A DNA stretch of 64,000 nt from assembly GCF_020921035.1 (NCBI RefSeq), contig NC_063151.1, positions 33,176,934-33,240,933 of the forward strand, in the 5' to 3' direction. The notes beneath the pieces were generated by a model. That model worked only from the letters and a program-made list of their open reading frames with translations. It ran no database searches and was not told the DNA's origin. Positions 36,807 through 47,512 of this stretch are shown here, piece after piece; positions within the stretch are counted from its first letter, which is position 1; each line of letters opens with the position of its first letter. The position numbers and the translations under genes are program-made. Origin of the DNA: Rhodamnia argentea. Taxonomy: Eukaryota; Streptophyta; Magnoliopsida; Myrtales; Myrtaceae.

Positions 36807-37266
36807 GGGATAATTACCAAAAAAGTCTTAAATCTATTACAATTGTGCCAATTCAGTCCAAAATATTTATGCCAATTGAGTCCTAAACCTTTTACAATTG
36901 TGCAAATTCAGTCTATTTGGCTCACTGGAGCCGACGTAGATAATTTTTAATAATATTTTTTGAGAATTTTTAATTACTTTTTTATTTTCTAATAATTTTT
37001 ATATCTTTTTTTTTCTTTTCTCTTTTTTTTTTTGGTTAGGACGGTGACCTTCGCTGGCCGGTGAGCCATCGCCAGCTCTAACCCCAAAAAAAGAGAAAAG
37101 AAAAAAGATAGAAAAATATTGTAAAAATAATAGAAAATTTCGAAATAGATTAAAATATTATTAAGAATTGTCCCCAAATGGATTGAATTGGCACAATTGG
37201 CAAAAATATTTCAGACAAAATCGGCACAATTGCAATAGCTTTTAGGACGTTCTTGGTAATTTTCAC
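36807..37266. mobile_element. Mutator-like MITE with exact 9-bp duplication
   Basis: 460 bp. TAATTAAAG lies at 36798-36806 and 37267-37275. The ends are GGGATAATTACCAAAAAAGTC (shown to 20 bases elsewhere) and, on the other strand, GTGAAAATTACCAAGAACG. The arms carry 'cctaaaccttttacaattgtg'-type repeats around a short GC-rich core (37040-37085). It is inserted in the expansin upstream module. Confidence 0.82.
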
Positions 37267-37275
37267 TAATTAAAG

Positions 37276-37986
37276 ATGCGTTTTGGTGGCACGGCTTTCA
37301 GATAAGAATGTTACCACCTAATTAGTTAAATTTTTTGGAAATTTGAGGAACCATTCAATTTGTGAATAATTATCTACAAGAGAATATCTGTACAAATCAT
37401 ATGCAATTAAAATTGCGGATTTGTTAAAATGGCAAGAAGAGATAGAGCACAAGGGTCTTGATTCCTCGAGTTATCGAGTGCAAAATATTTTCTGTTTGAA
37501 TCTCTCATTCGAGTTTTCGTTCGCATCTTTTCAAGCCGCTGAGATTAGTAAATGGGATTGGAATTGATCTCCCACATTGGTCTTTCTCATTGTACTCAAA
37601 TTTTATCAAGCGATCCATTGAGTAGCAACCTAATTAAGAGTAAATGAGGCATTTATGATTTTGACAAGATAATGATATTTTAATATTAGTTAAGATCAAT
37701 CATAATAGAAGAAAATTATAGTCTCGGCCAAATTTTTCACTAATGCATGACTGTGAAAAAACATGTCGATGTCGCGAACTTTTGAACGATAGACTAATCA
37801 AAATCGAAATGAAGTTGTTTGATTGAAAGTAGGAATTAAGACAGACGATGGAAAGTGAAAAAGGAGACGGATGACATTAACGAGGAATTAAACTTACTCA
37901 ATAACTCTCTTACGAATGGAAAAATAAACTTGAAATTAACGCATCAATCCCTAAGTAATACAAGCATTGGAATGAAAATGGGTGAA
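37276..37986. other. Module remnant and spacer downstream of expansin copy 4
   Basis: 37276-37440 completes the module unit ('aatgttaccacctaatt', 'gaggaaccattcaat'). 37440-37730 is unrecognised. 37730-37986 is array spacer and the 3' flank of copy 4. Confidence 0.45.
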
Positions 37987-38888
37987 CTAGAAGTTCTTTC
38001 CCCCATCATATGTTTGCCCAAATTGCCACCCAGCAGGCGCCGCATTATCAAATTCTACCATCGTCCCGTCGCTCACGATGACTTGAAATGACAAGTTTTG
38101 CCCTGTCAGAACAAGATTGGTCCGCCAATTTTGCCCCCGATTACGAGTCATAGCAATCCATTGGGTGTTTGAGCCCTTGATCTTCACGGCGTTCACGTCT
38201 CCGGCACCGGCTACGTTAAAAATTAACACGAGTGTCCAGTACGGGTTTCCCTTAATCTCGAACTTCACTCCTCCTTGCTTGGAACACAAGACACGGCGAT
38301 AGCGGACGGGAACGACACCGGCCTTATAGTACGCGATCTTCGTGAACATTGGCATAGAAAGGTCGAAATGCTTTTGCGGAGGATTGCACCAGGAGCCCCG
38401 GTAAGCGTAGTTCGGAGGGCAAAAGTTTGTCGCGGTGATTAAGATCGAGCCAGCCTTCGGAATGCACCATTGCGGGTCATTGTTGCAGTAGATCTCAAAA
38501 CAGGCGCCGCAACTAAGTCCATCGTTGAAAAGGGCCGTGCTTAGCGCCGCCGTTGCTAGTCCATATCCTTGTTTGAAAAGATCACCATATCCACAAGCTC
38601 CCTCTGCAAGTAATGAACACGAAAGAGAAACATATCAACAATCACTAGGGACATCAAATAGCCTAATTATCCATCTGTACATGGTCATCACAAAGGAGTA
38701 CAAGAAGGGATGATAAGATTAGGGCAAGGCTCTTCTTTCTTTCTCCTGGCCAAGAGATTTTACTTACGCATGGTTTCTCCACCACTCATGTCGCCGTAAA
38801 AGGTTGCTCGCGCATCGTACCAAGTACCGTCTATAGCAGAAACTACCATGGCCATAGCCAACATGAGAAAGATCTCGTATACAGCCAT
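37987..38888 (-). CDS. Alpha-expansin, array copy 4
   Basis: Two exons, 38888-38768 and 38603-37987, with donor GTAAGT and acceptor TTGCAG, giving 245 residues with no break. Signal peptide [18 protein letters not shown], then [14 protein letters not shown]. The barrel domain contains [25 protein letters not shown] and HFDLSM. The loop before HFD ([13 protein letters not shown]) is two residues shorter than in copy 1. The C-terminal CBM63 domain includes [13 protein letters not shown] and ends [13 protein letters not shown]. This is the best-preserved array member, with all cysteines, acceptor and upstream region in place. Its upstream region (38957 onward) does not seem to carry the long tandem module. 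Confidence 0.93.
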
Positions 38889-38949
38889 GGCAAAGAGAGA
38901 TAAAGAGCGTATAAACCTCGAAATAAGCTAAAGGAGAAGATGGGCAGTG

Positions 38950-38956
38950 ATTTATA
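38950..38956 (-). promoter_or_regulatory. TATA box of expansin copy 4
   Basis: TATAAAT on the minus strand, at the spacing shared with the other array copies. Confidence 0.6.
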
Positions 38957-39765
38957 CTCATCACGTTTAACCAGTTTTGGCATTATGGACTTCAAAAGGT
39001 AACAGAGGCGAAAATTGTCAAAGAAGGATTATAGGGAAAGATACCGCCAGGACTAAACTGGACACAAATTTTTTCTAGCTGAGTGGCAATGAAAAAAATG
39101 GAAATAAGAGGAAAAAGTCAACAAGATGACATTTAAGTCTATTTGTTGCATTTGGCAAATTTTGGCAGTAAAAGATCATGCGATGCTCCTGCAAAGAATA
39201 TGCGAAGTAGAGAAGTGTGTGAAAATGTGTATAGTATTTATAGTACTCCCAAAATGACTATAACAAGCATTATAATATCAATTGCAGGTTAATTGGGATA
39301 TGCAAGCTTTATACACAATCATCTAGATATGGAGAATTAAAGATGATATGGAGAATCAAAGATGATATGGAGAATCTGACGTCCTGTCAAACTCAAGGTG
39401 AAGTAGAAGGAGTCAACTGCAGTTTGGAGAAAAGGTTCAAAAAATATCCAAGTGGATGTGCCTTAATGAAGATATCACCGATCGGCTCAACCAATGGTAG
39501 AGGACCGGTTTCGGTTCCGTCTACTCAAGAAAAAACTTGTGACATCTAGAATTTTTTAATTTGTTAGTAACATTTAGGATATAAGGATATAAATAATTCA
39601 CCTGGATTTTTGGATGATGTTACGAAATCTCGATGAGGTCACCAATTTTTTGACATGTGGAAATTCAATAGATATTTTTCGTGTCTGTGCTTTTTCGGAA
39701 TGCGATTTCGTTAGGGTTGCAAAATTACAAGGAGTTATAATTCAAGAAAATAGATTAAAAATGTG
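38957..39765. other. Upstream region of expansin copy 4
   Basis: 38980-39180 is the shared promoter-distal segment. 39325-39376 is a small threefold repeat of 'gatatggagaat.aaagat'. The rest is unrecognised. No gene. Confidence 0.4.
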
Positions 39766-40560
39766 GGCCCAATAAAAAGGAAAACCCCTAACTTCAGCAC
39801 ATGTCCCAATTATATCCAAACTTTTTTTGTCTCATAAAAAATCCCCCAACTTTTACTTTGTCCCAATTCTACCGGCTTTATATCCAAAAAAACTCTCAAC
39901 TTTAGCATATGTCCCAATTATATCCACCATTTTTTTTGTCTCATAAAAAACTCTCAACTTTTACGTTTGCTCCAATTCTATCACGATTAGTCTTCCGTCC
40001 ATAATCACCATTAGTTAATCTTACTTGACATTTTCACATCGTTAATGAATTATACCTAAGCAAAGTTGCCATGAAAAAATCCCCCAACTTCTCTTATGTT
40101 GTATGCTTCCCCTACACATTGCTAGGAGATATAGAGTAACTCAAGACGACGCGTTTCGGATTCTCCCCTGTACTCGATAGCCCAAAGAATGGCCAAACAT
40201 GGAAATCTAATTAGTTGGACAAACGATCTCAAACATCGTCATCCCTAAAACTTGATGTTTCCAAATTTCAAAGATTCATTGGTAAGTTCGGCGAGAAAAT
40301 TCTAGTTATATAGGATTAGTCGATGGTGATTATGGACGGAAGGCTAACGGTAGTAGAATTGAAACAAAAATAATGGGATTTTTTGTGAGACAAAAAAATT
40401 GGATATAATTGGGACTGTTGCTAAAGTTAGGGTTTTTTTGGGAATTAGGCTAGTAAAATTGGGACACAAGTAAAAGTTTGGGATTTTTTATGAGACAAAA
40501 AGAAGTTTTAAATATACTTGGGACAGTTGATAAAGTTAGGGTTTTTTTGGATATTAAGCC
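39766..40560. mobile_element. Foldback Mutator-like element with 10-bp duplication
   Basis: The left arm (about 39766-40030) and right arm (about 40310-40560) are inverted copies of each other over about 260 bases. Each arm is two tandem ~130-bp units built around 'ttagca.atgtcccaattata', 'tttttgtctcataaaaaa' and 'cccaattcta'. A ~280-base unique loop separates them. TAAAAATGTG occurs at 39756-39765 and again at 40561-40570. Long inverted ends plus a 9-10-bp duplication point to the Mutator/MULE superfamily. There is no transposase. The whole could fold into one hairpin. Confidence 0.85.
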
Positions 40561-40570
40561 TAAAAATGTG

Positions 40571-41221
40571 TGATTACTAATTTCAATATGCTTAAATTAA
40601 AATATCATATATGATATGTCTTGTGCTTCTGATTACGAGTACAAAATTAATGAAGGAATAATTTAAATCATCCTATAGCTAAATGATAAAAGACATTTCT
40701 TGAATTATAGTGATTTCTACAAGTGCCATGTATTTTGCACCTAGGTACAACGTGCACGATATGCGAAGACTGCACCGGGTACAATGTGCACCCGATGCAC
40801 TCAAAATTTCCTCTGGATTGCCTAACTCGGTTACTAAAAAGGGAAATTGTGTCATTTCTGTATGTTTCACGATAAAGAGTAAACGAGGTATATAGTTAAC
40901 TAAGGACATGCACAATTAAACAGGATATGTGCCCCATCATGGTAGATATATAGAGTCAAGGAAGAGCCAAGGGATATCTTCAATATATGACCAACATGTA
41001 TTCTAAATCAGGAGGAGCATCAATGGGCCATATAGTACAGCACAAGCACTAATAAGAAGGTCGATGTTGATTATTAATGGCATCATCATTCAAGTAGCAG
41101 ATAATTTCCCAGCTCAACAAAAGCACTCACCAATCAGGGAGAAACTCAACTCACATTATTACACATCAAGTACATTAAATTGGGTAAAACCAAAGAACAA
41201 GGACGTTTGAGAGCTGCTATT
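40571..41221. other. Spacer and 3' flank of the GASA gene
   Basis: 40740-40800 contains a short direct repeat of 'acaacgtgcac' and 'acaatgtgcac'. 41100-41221 is probably 3' UTR of the minus-strand GASA gene. No other gene is visible. Confidence 0.35.
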
Positions 41222-42517
41222 TCAAGGGCACTTGGGTCTGTTTCCATGGGTCTTGAGCTTGGCATAGCAAGGGCAGGCGCTCTTGTTGCCATAGGTCCCG
41301 GGCGGCACGCAGTGGCACCTCGCGCAGCACGTCTTGCACGCTCTGTGGCACACGTTCTTGCGCGACGACTTGCTGCATCTCCTCGCACAAGCGTAGCCGC
41401 AATCTGTGTTCAAGACGTCACGAAACAAGCAAAATCAGGTTGCGCAAGCGCGAACGTACGTGACGTACTACCCATGTAGGACCTATAGACGGTCATTGCG
41501 CCCTAATCACAGTAGGAAAGTTTCATCACCCCAAATGTGAACATGTTATGACTTCAAGGACGCTTGTGGAAACAAAACTGTCCCACTGACGGTTGTTCCT
41601 TACAGAAATGCTGCAATGCTTTAGTTTTCTAGCTATGTATGTTCTGGTAATGATGCATACACGTTTCTCTTTAAGGTTTTTACATACGGTGAGCTACAAC
41701 AATGGTTAAAAGAGCTAATTTTCGCAACAAAAAAAAAAAAATCCAATGTGTCTCGACTGGGGTTGCACAGACATTGATGCATTTCCAGCTACACACAACA
41801 TCTTCAAAGTAAATGCCACAGGGCTTATGGACGCCATGGAACTTACTGATCTTGCGAGGATGGTGTTGATATCGTTTGTCGATGTTGGTAATCCTCCCAC
41901 TCCCTCCTCCATTCATCTGCAAATGGTGGTCGAAGCAAAAGACACTCCCGTCAAGCCTTACGGGTGTGTTTATTTCGAGAAAAATGAATAATTTGAAAAC
42001 GACAAAAATACTTTCACGAAAATATTTAGACATAAATTATTGTCGATCATGAAAACATTTTTTGCTAATTAATTATGAAGACGTTCCGGGAAAAAGCCAG
42101 CGACGAGTATACTGTATGGTTGCTGCAGAACAACAAGATCCCTTCTTAATTATTGGAAGGGATGGCAAGAATCATGTTAGAAAGGAGTAAGGAGCAGTGA
42201 TTGAACTCACACTGGCGAGAGCGTGACTGGCATCAGTTGCCGACGAAGCCTCTGCAAAAGCCTAGAACGAGCACATAACGCGGACACCAAAATATGAGAG
42301 TTGATAAACTGGGGGCATGTTGAAGTCTTCACAACGACCAAGAGCATCATCAAATAACAGAGATATGGGACAATCGTAGACTATGATTACACATTCTTCA
42401 TCGGAGAAACAATTCGCGGGATTGTCGGAACCGGGCGCGAGAGCCGCAATGAGAACGTACCTGGACCAAAAGAAGGGCGACGGCGAAAAGAAGAGCAAGC
42501 TTCATCTTCATCTTCAT
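41222..42517 (-). CDS. GASA/snakin gibberellin-regulated cysteine-rich peptide
   Basis: Three exons: 42517-42461, 42261-42213, 41403-41222, giving 95 residues. Residues 1-19 (MKMKMKLALLFAVALLLVQ) form a signal peptide, with AFAEASSATDASHALA as a short variable linker. The C-terminal GASA domain of about 59 residues starts CGYACARRC and ends THGNRPKCP. It has all twelve cysteines in the family pattern, including ACKTCCARCHCVPPGT and CPCY. Family members are secreted peptides involved in growth, hormone response or antimicrobial defence. Exon 3 is certain. Exon 2 is inferred because it gives the usual linker, a TAG acceptor and a GT donor; it puts Asn where many members have Asp before the first Cys. 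The long second intron (809 bp) holds a truncated Tourist-like MITE. Confidence 0.85.
41962..42075. mobile_element. Truncated Tourist-like MITE in GASA intron
   Basis: Half of the family ('aaaaatgaataatttgaaaa', 'aaatatttagacataaatta', 'catgaaaacatttttt'). The opposite end is missing. It lies in the second intron of the GASA gene. Confidence 0.55.
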
Positions 42518-42566
42518 CTGGTGAACACAGGAGAGAGAGGGGATCTGCGCGTGGAGGCGGCTCTGG

Positions 42567-42573
42567 TTTTATA
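42567..42573 (-). promoter_or_regulatory. TATA box of the GASA gene
   Basis: TGTATAAAACC on the minus strand, 50 bases before the start codon, implying a very short 5' leader. Confidence 0.6.
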
Positions 42574-44352
42574 CAAGGCTTCGAGTCCTTGTCCTTGGCA
42601 GAGAATCACATGCAACCGCTCCACGCAAAGTTCAGGAGGATGAGTGGGCACGGGGAGAAAAAGGACGAAGCTTTTTTGGAAGCTTCTCGCTTTAGCGTGA
42701 GGTTAGCCCACCTGTGATGATTCTTTGGATTGGCTGGTGGGCGTCTGTGTGCGTGACTGGTCCCCCCTAGAACACAGCTCGTGAACTTGTCTGAAAGTTT
42801 TCGATCCAAAACCTTGTCTGAAAGTCGCTTTCACTTAGCTGGTTCACCAAATCATTTGCTGAAACAAGTTCCAATGGTGATGCCGGATGTCTCTCGCCCG
42901 TCCTTTTCTCGGACCCCTATCCGGTGTGCCTGTGGTACGTCGGTCGCATGGGTCGAACCTGGAACAGCTTCACGTGCTATGCGGGGACTGCACTTCATGG
43001 ACAGCAAATGGACTTTTTTTTGCCTACATCTGGTCGCTTGAGTTGTTTGTTTAATGGGGACCTGAGCAGGTCGAGGGATCTCCATATAAGTTTTCTTCTA
43101 TTTCCTCTGTTCAAGGAAGAAAAAAATATGAAGAAAATTTAGGGGTCTCTGGCTGAGAAAGATAAATCCAAGCCAATATCAGTCGGCAATTTGGAGTAGC
43201 CTACTTTCACGCAATTCACAGAGTTCAACAAGCAATCGATATTTCGTACTAGGCCTCCCAAAAGGTAATGGAGGCGTGCAAAGATTTCCTCGGGCCGGAC
43301 GCAAGGTCCCCTGCTTTTTCAGGGTAAGAAGGGATAGAAAAAATACCCCGCTCGCTTATTGATAGAGGATCATGCATAGCATAAATGAATTGCCATGCTT
43401 AATCCTTTACATAGACGTTGGGGCGGACGGACACTAAGATGAAAGAGTCTCGCTAATATGGGATCTAAAGTACTCGCTGCAATGTGATGGGAGGCTATGA
43501 TTCGGGTTGACCCAATTTCTTTATCTGGCCTAACTTTTAGCATGAGGCCCTGAAAATTGAGGGATTTAATTACGCCTTTTTATCCATTATAGGTATACCT
43601 TACACTTAATCATTTATTACTAAAAAAATAGTGAGCAATATGTCTGTCGTAGGGCCGATATTTTGGTTGTGGCCACTATTATCAAGAACTTGTTTAACTT
43701 GCATATCATAAGAAATTCGAACAACTGCTTTGAATACAGTATCGGAAGTTACGCTTGCGAAACCTCAACATCTACGGGCTTATTAGCTAAATGGCAAGTG
43801 GGGCAGGCGTAGTAGCCTCCCGCGCTTGGAATCATAGAGGGGAAGCTTTGGCTTCTTGCTAGGTGAACTTGCTCTTCGCACAGTATTTTGTGACCGTCTG
43901 GTTTACTTAATACCCCTAGCTACAACGCACTGTGCAAAGACTGCATTTCGTGGATAGCAATGGACATTTTTGCCTATACATCTGGTCGCTTGAGGTGTTT
44001 GTTTGATGACGACGGAGACACGAAATGGATCGGAAGGTCCCAAATCACTGGCGTGGCCTTTGCCCAAGATTGGCGTGGTCTCTGCACCGAAGCCCGAAAG
44101 CCCGGAATGGCCCACCCGGCCCAAACTTATTTCTGGGGCCCGTGTTTGACCGAATGTACCTACCCCAAAAAAAAAATTCCACATAAGTCGGCAACCATGT
44201 CCCGATTCAAAGCCCAAACACGATGGCTCGCCTTCCCTCGACCCCCTCAAAACAAACTATGTGTAAATTCTCCAAAAAGGATTGAGAGTTTGAGATCATC
44301 TAAGATGAAGGGAAGCAATGATCTTGAAAAGGCAAAAGTACCCTTAGATTTA
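42574..44352. other. Spacer with a diverged duplicated segment
   Basis: 42986-43060 and 43939-44010 are two direct copies of a segment containing 'tggtcgcttgag' and 'tgtttgttt.atg', with many differences. Open frames of 70-166 codons cross both but show no domain. No other gene or repeat end is recognised. Confidence 0.4.
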
Positions 44353-44711
44353 GGCTCCGTTTGTTTCGCAAAAAATGTGACAATTTTGGGATCGAGTGAG
44401 CCTCAAGCTTGCTGGACGTTACCGTGGTCGGCTATCAGCCGAGGAAAAAGGAAAAAATAAATAGGATTGTTTAAAATAAAAAAAATTAGGAATTCTTTTT
44501 AAAATAATTAAAGGAAAATGAAGGTGAAGGAGTGACGGGAGGAAAGATAAAGGAAAATGATTCCCTCTCTTCAGAAAGAGGAAATCATTTTACCCACATG
44601 TGGAGGTGTTTTCTCCATCGGTGAAAAATGTTTTTCTTGACTAGACTAAACGCCGGAAAAATCCAAAAATATTTTCTCTCGAAAGTTGTTTTCCGCGAAA
44701 CAAACGGAGCC
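44353..44711. mobile_element. Tourist-like MITE, 359 bp
   Basis: Ends GGCTCCGTTTGTTTCGC and, on the other strand, GGCTCCGTTTGTTTCGCGG, the best-matched ends of this family in the window. Flanks are TTA and TTG. It is longer than the 222-238-bp copies and has a different middle. Confidence 0.75.
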
Positions 44712-46849
44712 TTGAAGAAAATCCACCTAGAAAACCACCACCCAAATCCAAATATAAATTCCCTATTTTCGGAGTAAATGAGAGTCATCCAATCAAAATT
44801 GTGGTAAGGTATCAATTCTTTAAGAACACAAATTAGGATGTAATAGACTCATCCCTTTTTTAACTTTAGAGGATTCCGGTCCCTTGAGTGTGTGTGTATA
44901 TATATACATGTGCGCGCGTATCTGATGTCACGAGGAAAGCTATACGAGAGTTTTGCTTTAATTTTAGGAGGCACCAAAGTTGAGGAAATGGTAATTTACT
45001 ACTTGCTGTTCTCCCTTGCAATACTCTAGATATACGTAATTGCTGTTTAAGACAATCCCATGTCATTTAAGGCCATACCACCAAAAGACATAGATTGTCT
45101 TCTCACTAATAACTCCTAAACTAGGATAACCAAAGACAAAAAAAAAAAAACTGAATTAAGATCCAACAGCCAATGATTGATCCCTCGATTCCATGTCATA
45201 TGCGAGGAGAAAAAAGGAGACGAGTCATTGTCGAAGCCCTTGTTCATAAGCCTCCCCAATCTTTCTTTCCTCTCTAGAAGGTTTCTGAAGTCTCCATCAA
45301 GTTAAGTTAAAAACACAATCTCTCTCTCTCTCTCTCTCTTTGTCTCTCCCCTCAAGGAAGTCCCACAAACCGCCCCAGATACCCCCCACTTACGTGATCT
45401 ACACTGTCCCCCTCTCTCTTGGATTTTGTCTATTTGCTAATTAAAGCAACCCTAACGCTTTTTTTTTATGTTTTTTGGTTTTTTATTCATTACGAAGAGG
45501 GTGATCTATGGTGTCATTGATGCATACCCTAACCTCTCCCCCCTCCACCACCGTTTTTAAGGATGTTCCGCTGGTGGCTGTTCGATATCTGAATGGCAAA
45601 TGACCCGAGGACCACGTTCAGTTTCACACCATGGAGAGACCTCCGAATTCAATAGGGTCGGGGTTCGGTTTGGTAGATCGAAGCGAAACGAATCGACCCT
45701 TTCATCGGTTCGATCCCCTACCAAACTCAGGACGTGCTATGACCACCGTGAGAAGAAGCTTCAAGTTTCGGTTTCAGTTTGGGTTCGGTTAACTAACAGG
45801 AAACACAGCAGTTTAAGGCTATTTTATGCACTCGGTTAAGTTAAATTCATGTGGAGAGTTCTATGAAAATGTGAGAGAATGTGGTGTGGCCTTTGATAGA
45901 GAGGCAATTATCACGGCAATGATGAATCTGAAAGGAGATGAGAATTCAGCTCAGCAATCCATGGTACCGTCCAGCCATTACATGAGCAAGTCACTAAACC
46001 GGCCATTAGGTCCACGATGGTGACCTCATATGCTCTTATCGGCGGTCCCTAGAATCCTCTATGTTGCTCTCCCACCCTTCTTTCGGTAATCACAAAAGGT
46101 GGGGCGAAGAAGGAAAAACGAAAAATAAAGAAGGAAATAATGGAGGGACGTCATCATTGCTGGGAGCAACAAACTTAGAAACGGACTTTGATGTCCTGTT
46201 CATATATACATACCTTCGTCCTAATCGTTCGAGAAAATATTCAATTCATCAATTGAAACAGGCCGATGTAATGCGAGAGACCATTTGGACCGATTGATAT
46301 GTGTTCCGACTAAGTTAAGTATCGAAGAAACTCAAGCAAACTTATCACACATCTGTGAGCTAATGCGGCAAGCGCAATGATCTTATGAAGTTCGGGCCCT
46401 TGTCTTTCCTTAACGTGCTTAACTTGGCAATCACCGTGAGAAGTAAAATTAGTTCATAATTATGGGTACGCGAATCACAAGTCAAAAGACAGGATACTGT
46501 AAAATAGAGCCTTAGTCTTGGATGATGCCCAAGGCAAAGGTTCTGCACTAGGGGTCGGGTCGGTCAGGTCAGGAGATGGGTAAACATCATATGTGTCCTC
46601 GATCTGAAGAGGTTGTCCGAAATAGAAAGGGGGAGGGAATAAACAAATCGTACTTTTCAGCTTTCAAGGAAGAAGAGGAGGAGGAGGAGGAGAGAAGGGT
46701 CGCTTTCAAACTTCAGTTTGATGGCAGAATCTCCACACAAGATCCTAGGCAACTCCTTTTTACACGCGACCCACCCTTGCTTTACCCACAAACCTCTCTC
46801 TCTCTCTCTCTCAATTTTGGACTCCTATAAATAAATAAAATCATTCCAA
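44712..46849. other. Spacer with microsatellites
   Basis: (TG)n(TA)n(TG)n(CG)n at about 44887-44920, (TC)n at 45319-45340 and another (TC)n at about 46795-46813, plus (gga)n at 46673-46692. Open frames at 45600-46023 and 46061-46297 have no domain I know. No gene is supported. Confidence 0.4.
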
Positions 46850-47060
46850 AAAATATTAAAATATCATTAAAAATTATCCACGTCGGGACCTGTGGTAACA
46901 CGTAAGACGGCTGCGTTCACATCGGCGATTTTCGACTAATAAGACTGAATTGGCAAAAGGTGTGAAGAATTAGGACTGAGTCGACAAGTTGAAAAGATTT
47001 TAAGATTGAATTGGTAAAAGTATAAAAAGTTTAGAACTTTTTCAATAATTTCACCCGTCT
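46850..47060. mobile_element. Partial Mutator-like MITE
   Basis: Right-hand arm only: 'atccacgtcggga', then 'agactgaattggcaaaagg', 'aagattgaattggtaaaag', ending near 'aataatttcaccc'. Confidence 0.45.
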
Positions 47061-47512
47061 CCAAAAGATCGTTGTGACCCGAAAGCGCACCTCTATAATG
47101 GTCACCTCTGTAATGAAGCTTTTATCCGACGAGAAAGCCAAGCTCCAACGTCCAATTCTATCTAAGTTCTAGTCTATAAAACCTAGATGGTCAACAATGG
47201 CGCAATAAGATATTGTGGGAAAAGGGGAAGTCGGTAGATTTGGCATAAGATCGCGATGATGTCCTCGAATTTATATTACGAAATGTCCGCTAAACATTAA
47301 TGAATTGTCCATGGTCATCGACGAGGAGGGACGAGGACTGGGACCCCTTGAGATCGTCCGGCTTGTGACCGCATCCGCACTTTGCATGCTCCTTACATTG
47401 AACTTATCTGAAAGATGGATCATGGTCAAGTAATTAGATTCTGGTAGGCGAAGAACGACATTGCTCAAGACTTTCTAAGTTATTTTTTCGTGGTCTAGCA
47501 ATTAGTGATGAT
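47061..47512. other. Unannotated spacer
   Basis: No recognisable gene, RNA or repeat end. Confidence 0.3.

Noticed and set aside
41146-41479. Arg/Ala-rich frames on both strands across the GASA exon
   Set aside because: They are alternative frames of the cysteine-rich exon. The frame with twelve correctly spaced cysteines is the real one.
44155-44175. Long A-run as a possible processed-pseudogene tail
   Set aside because: No intronless gene copy lies upstream and no flanking duplication was found.
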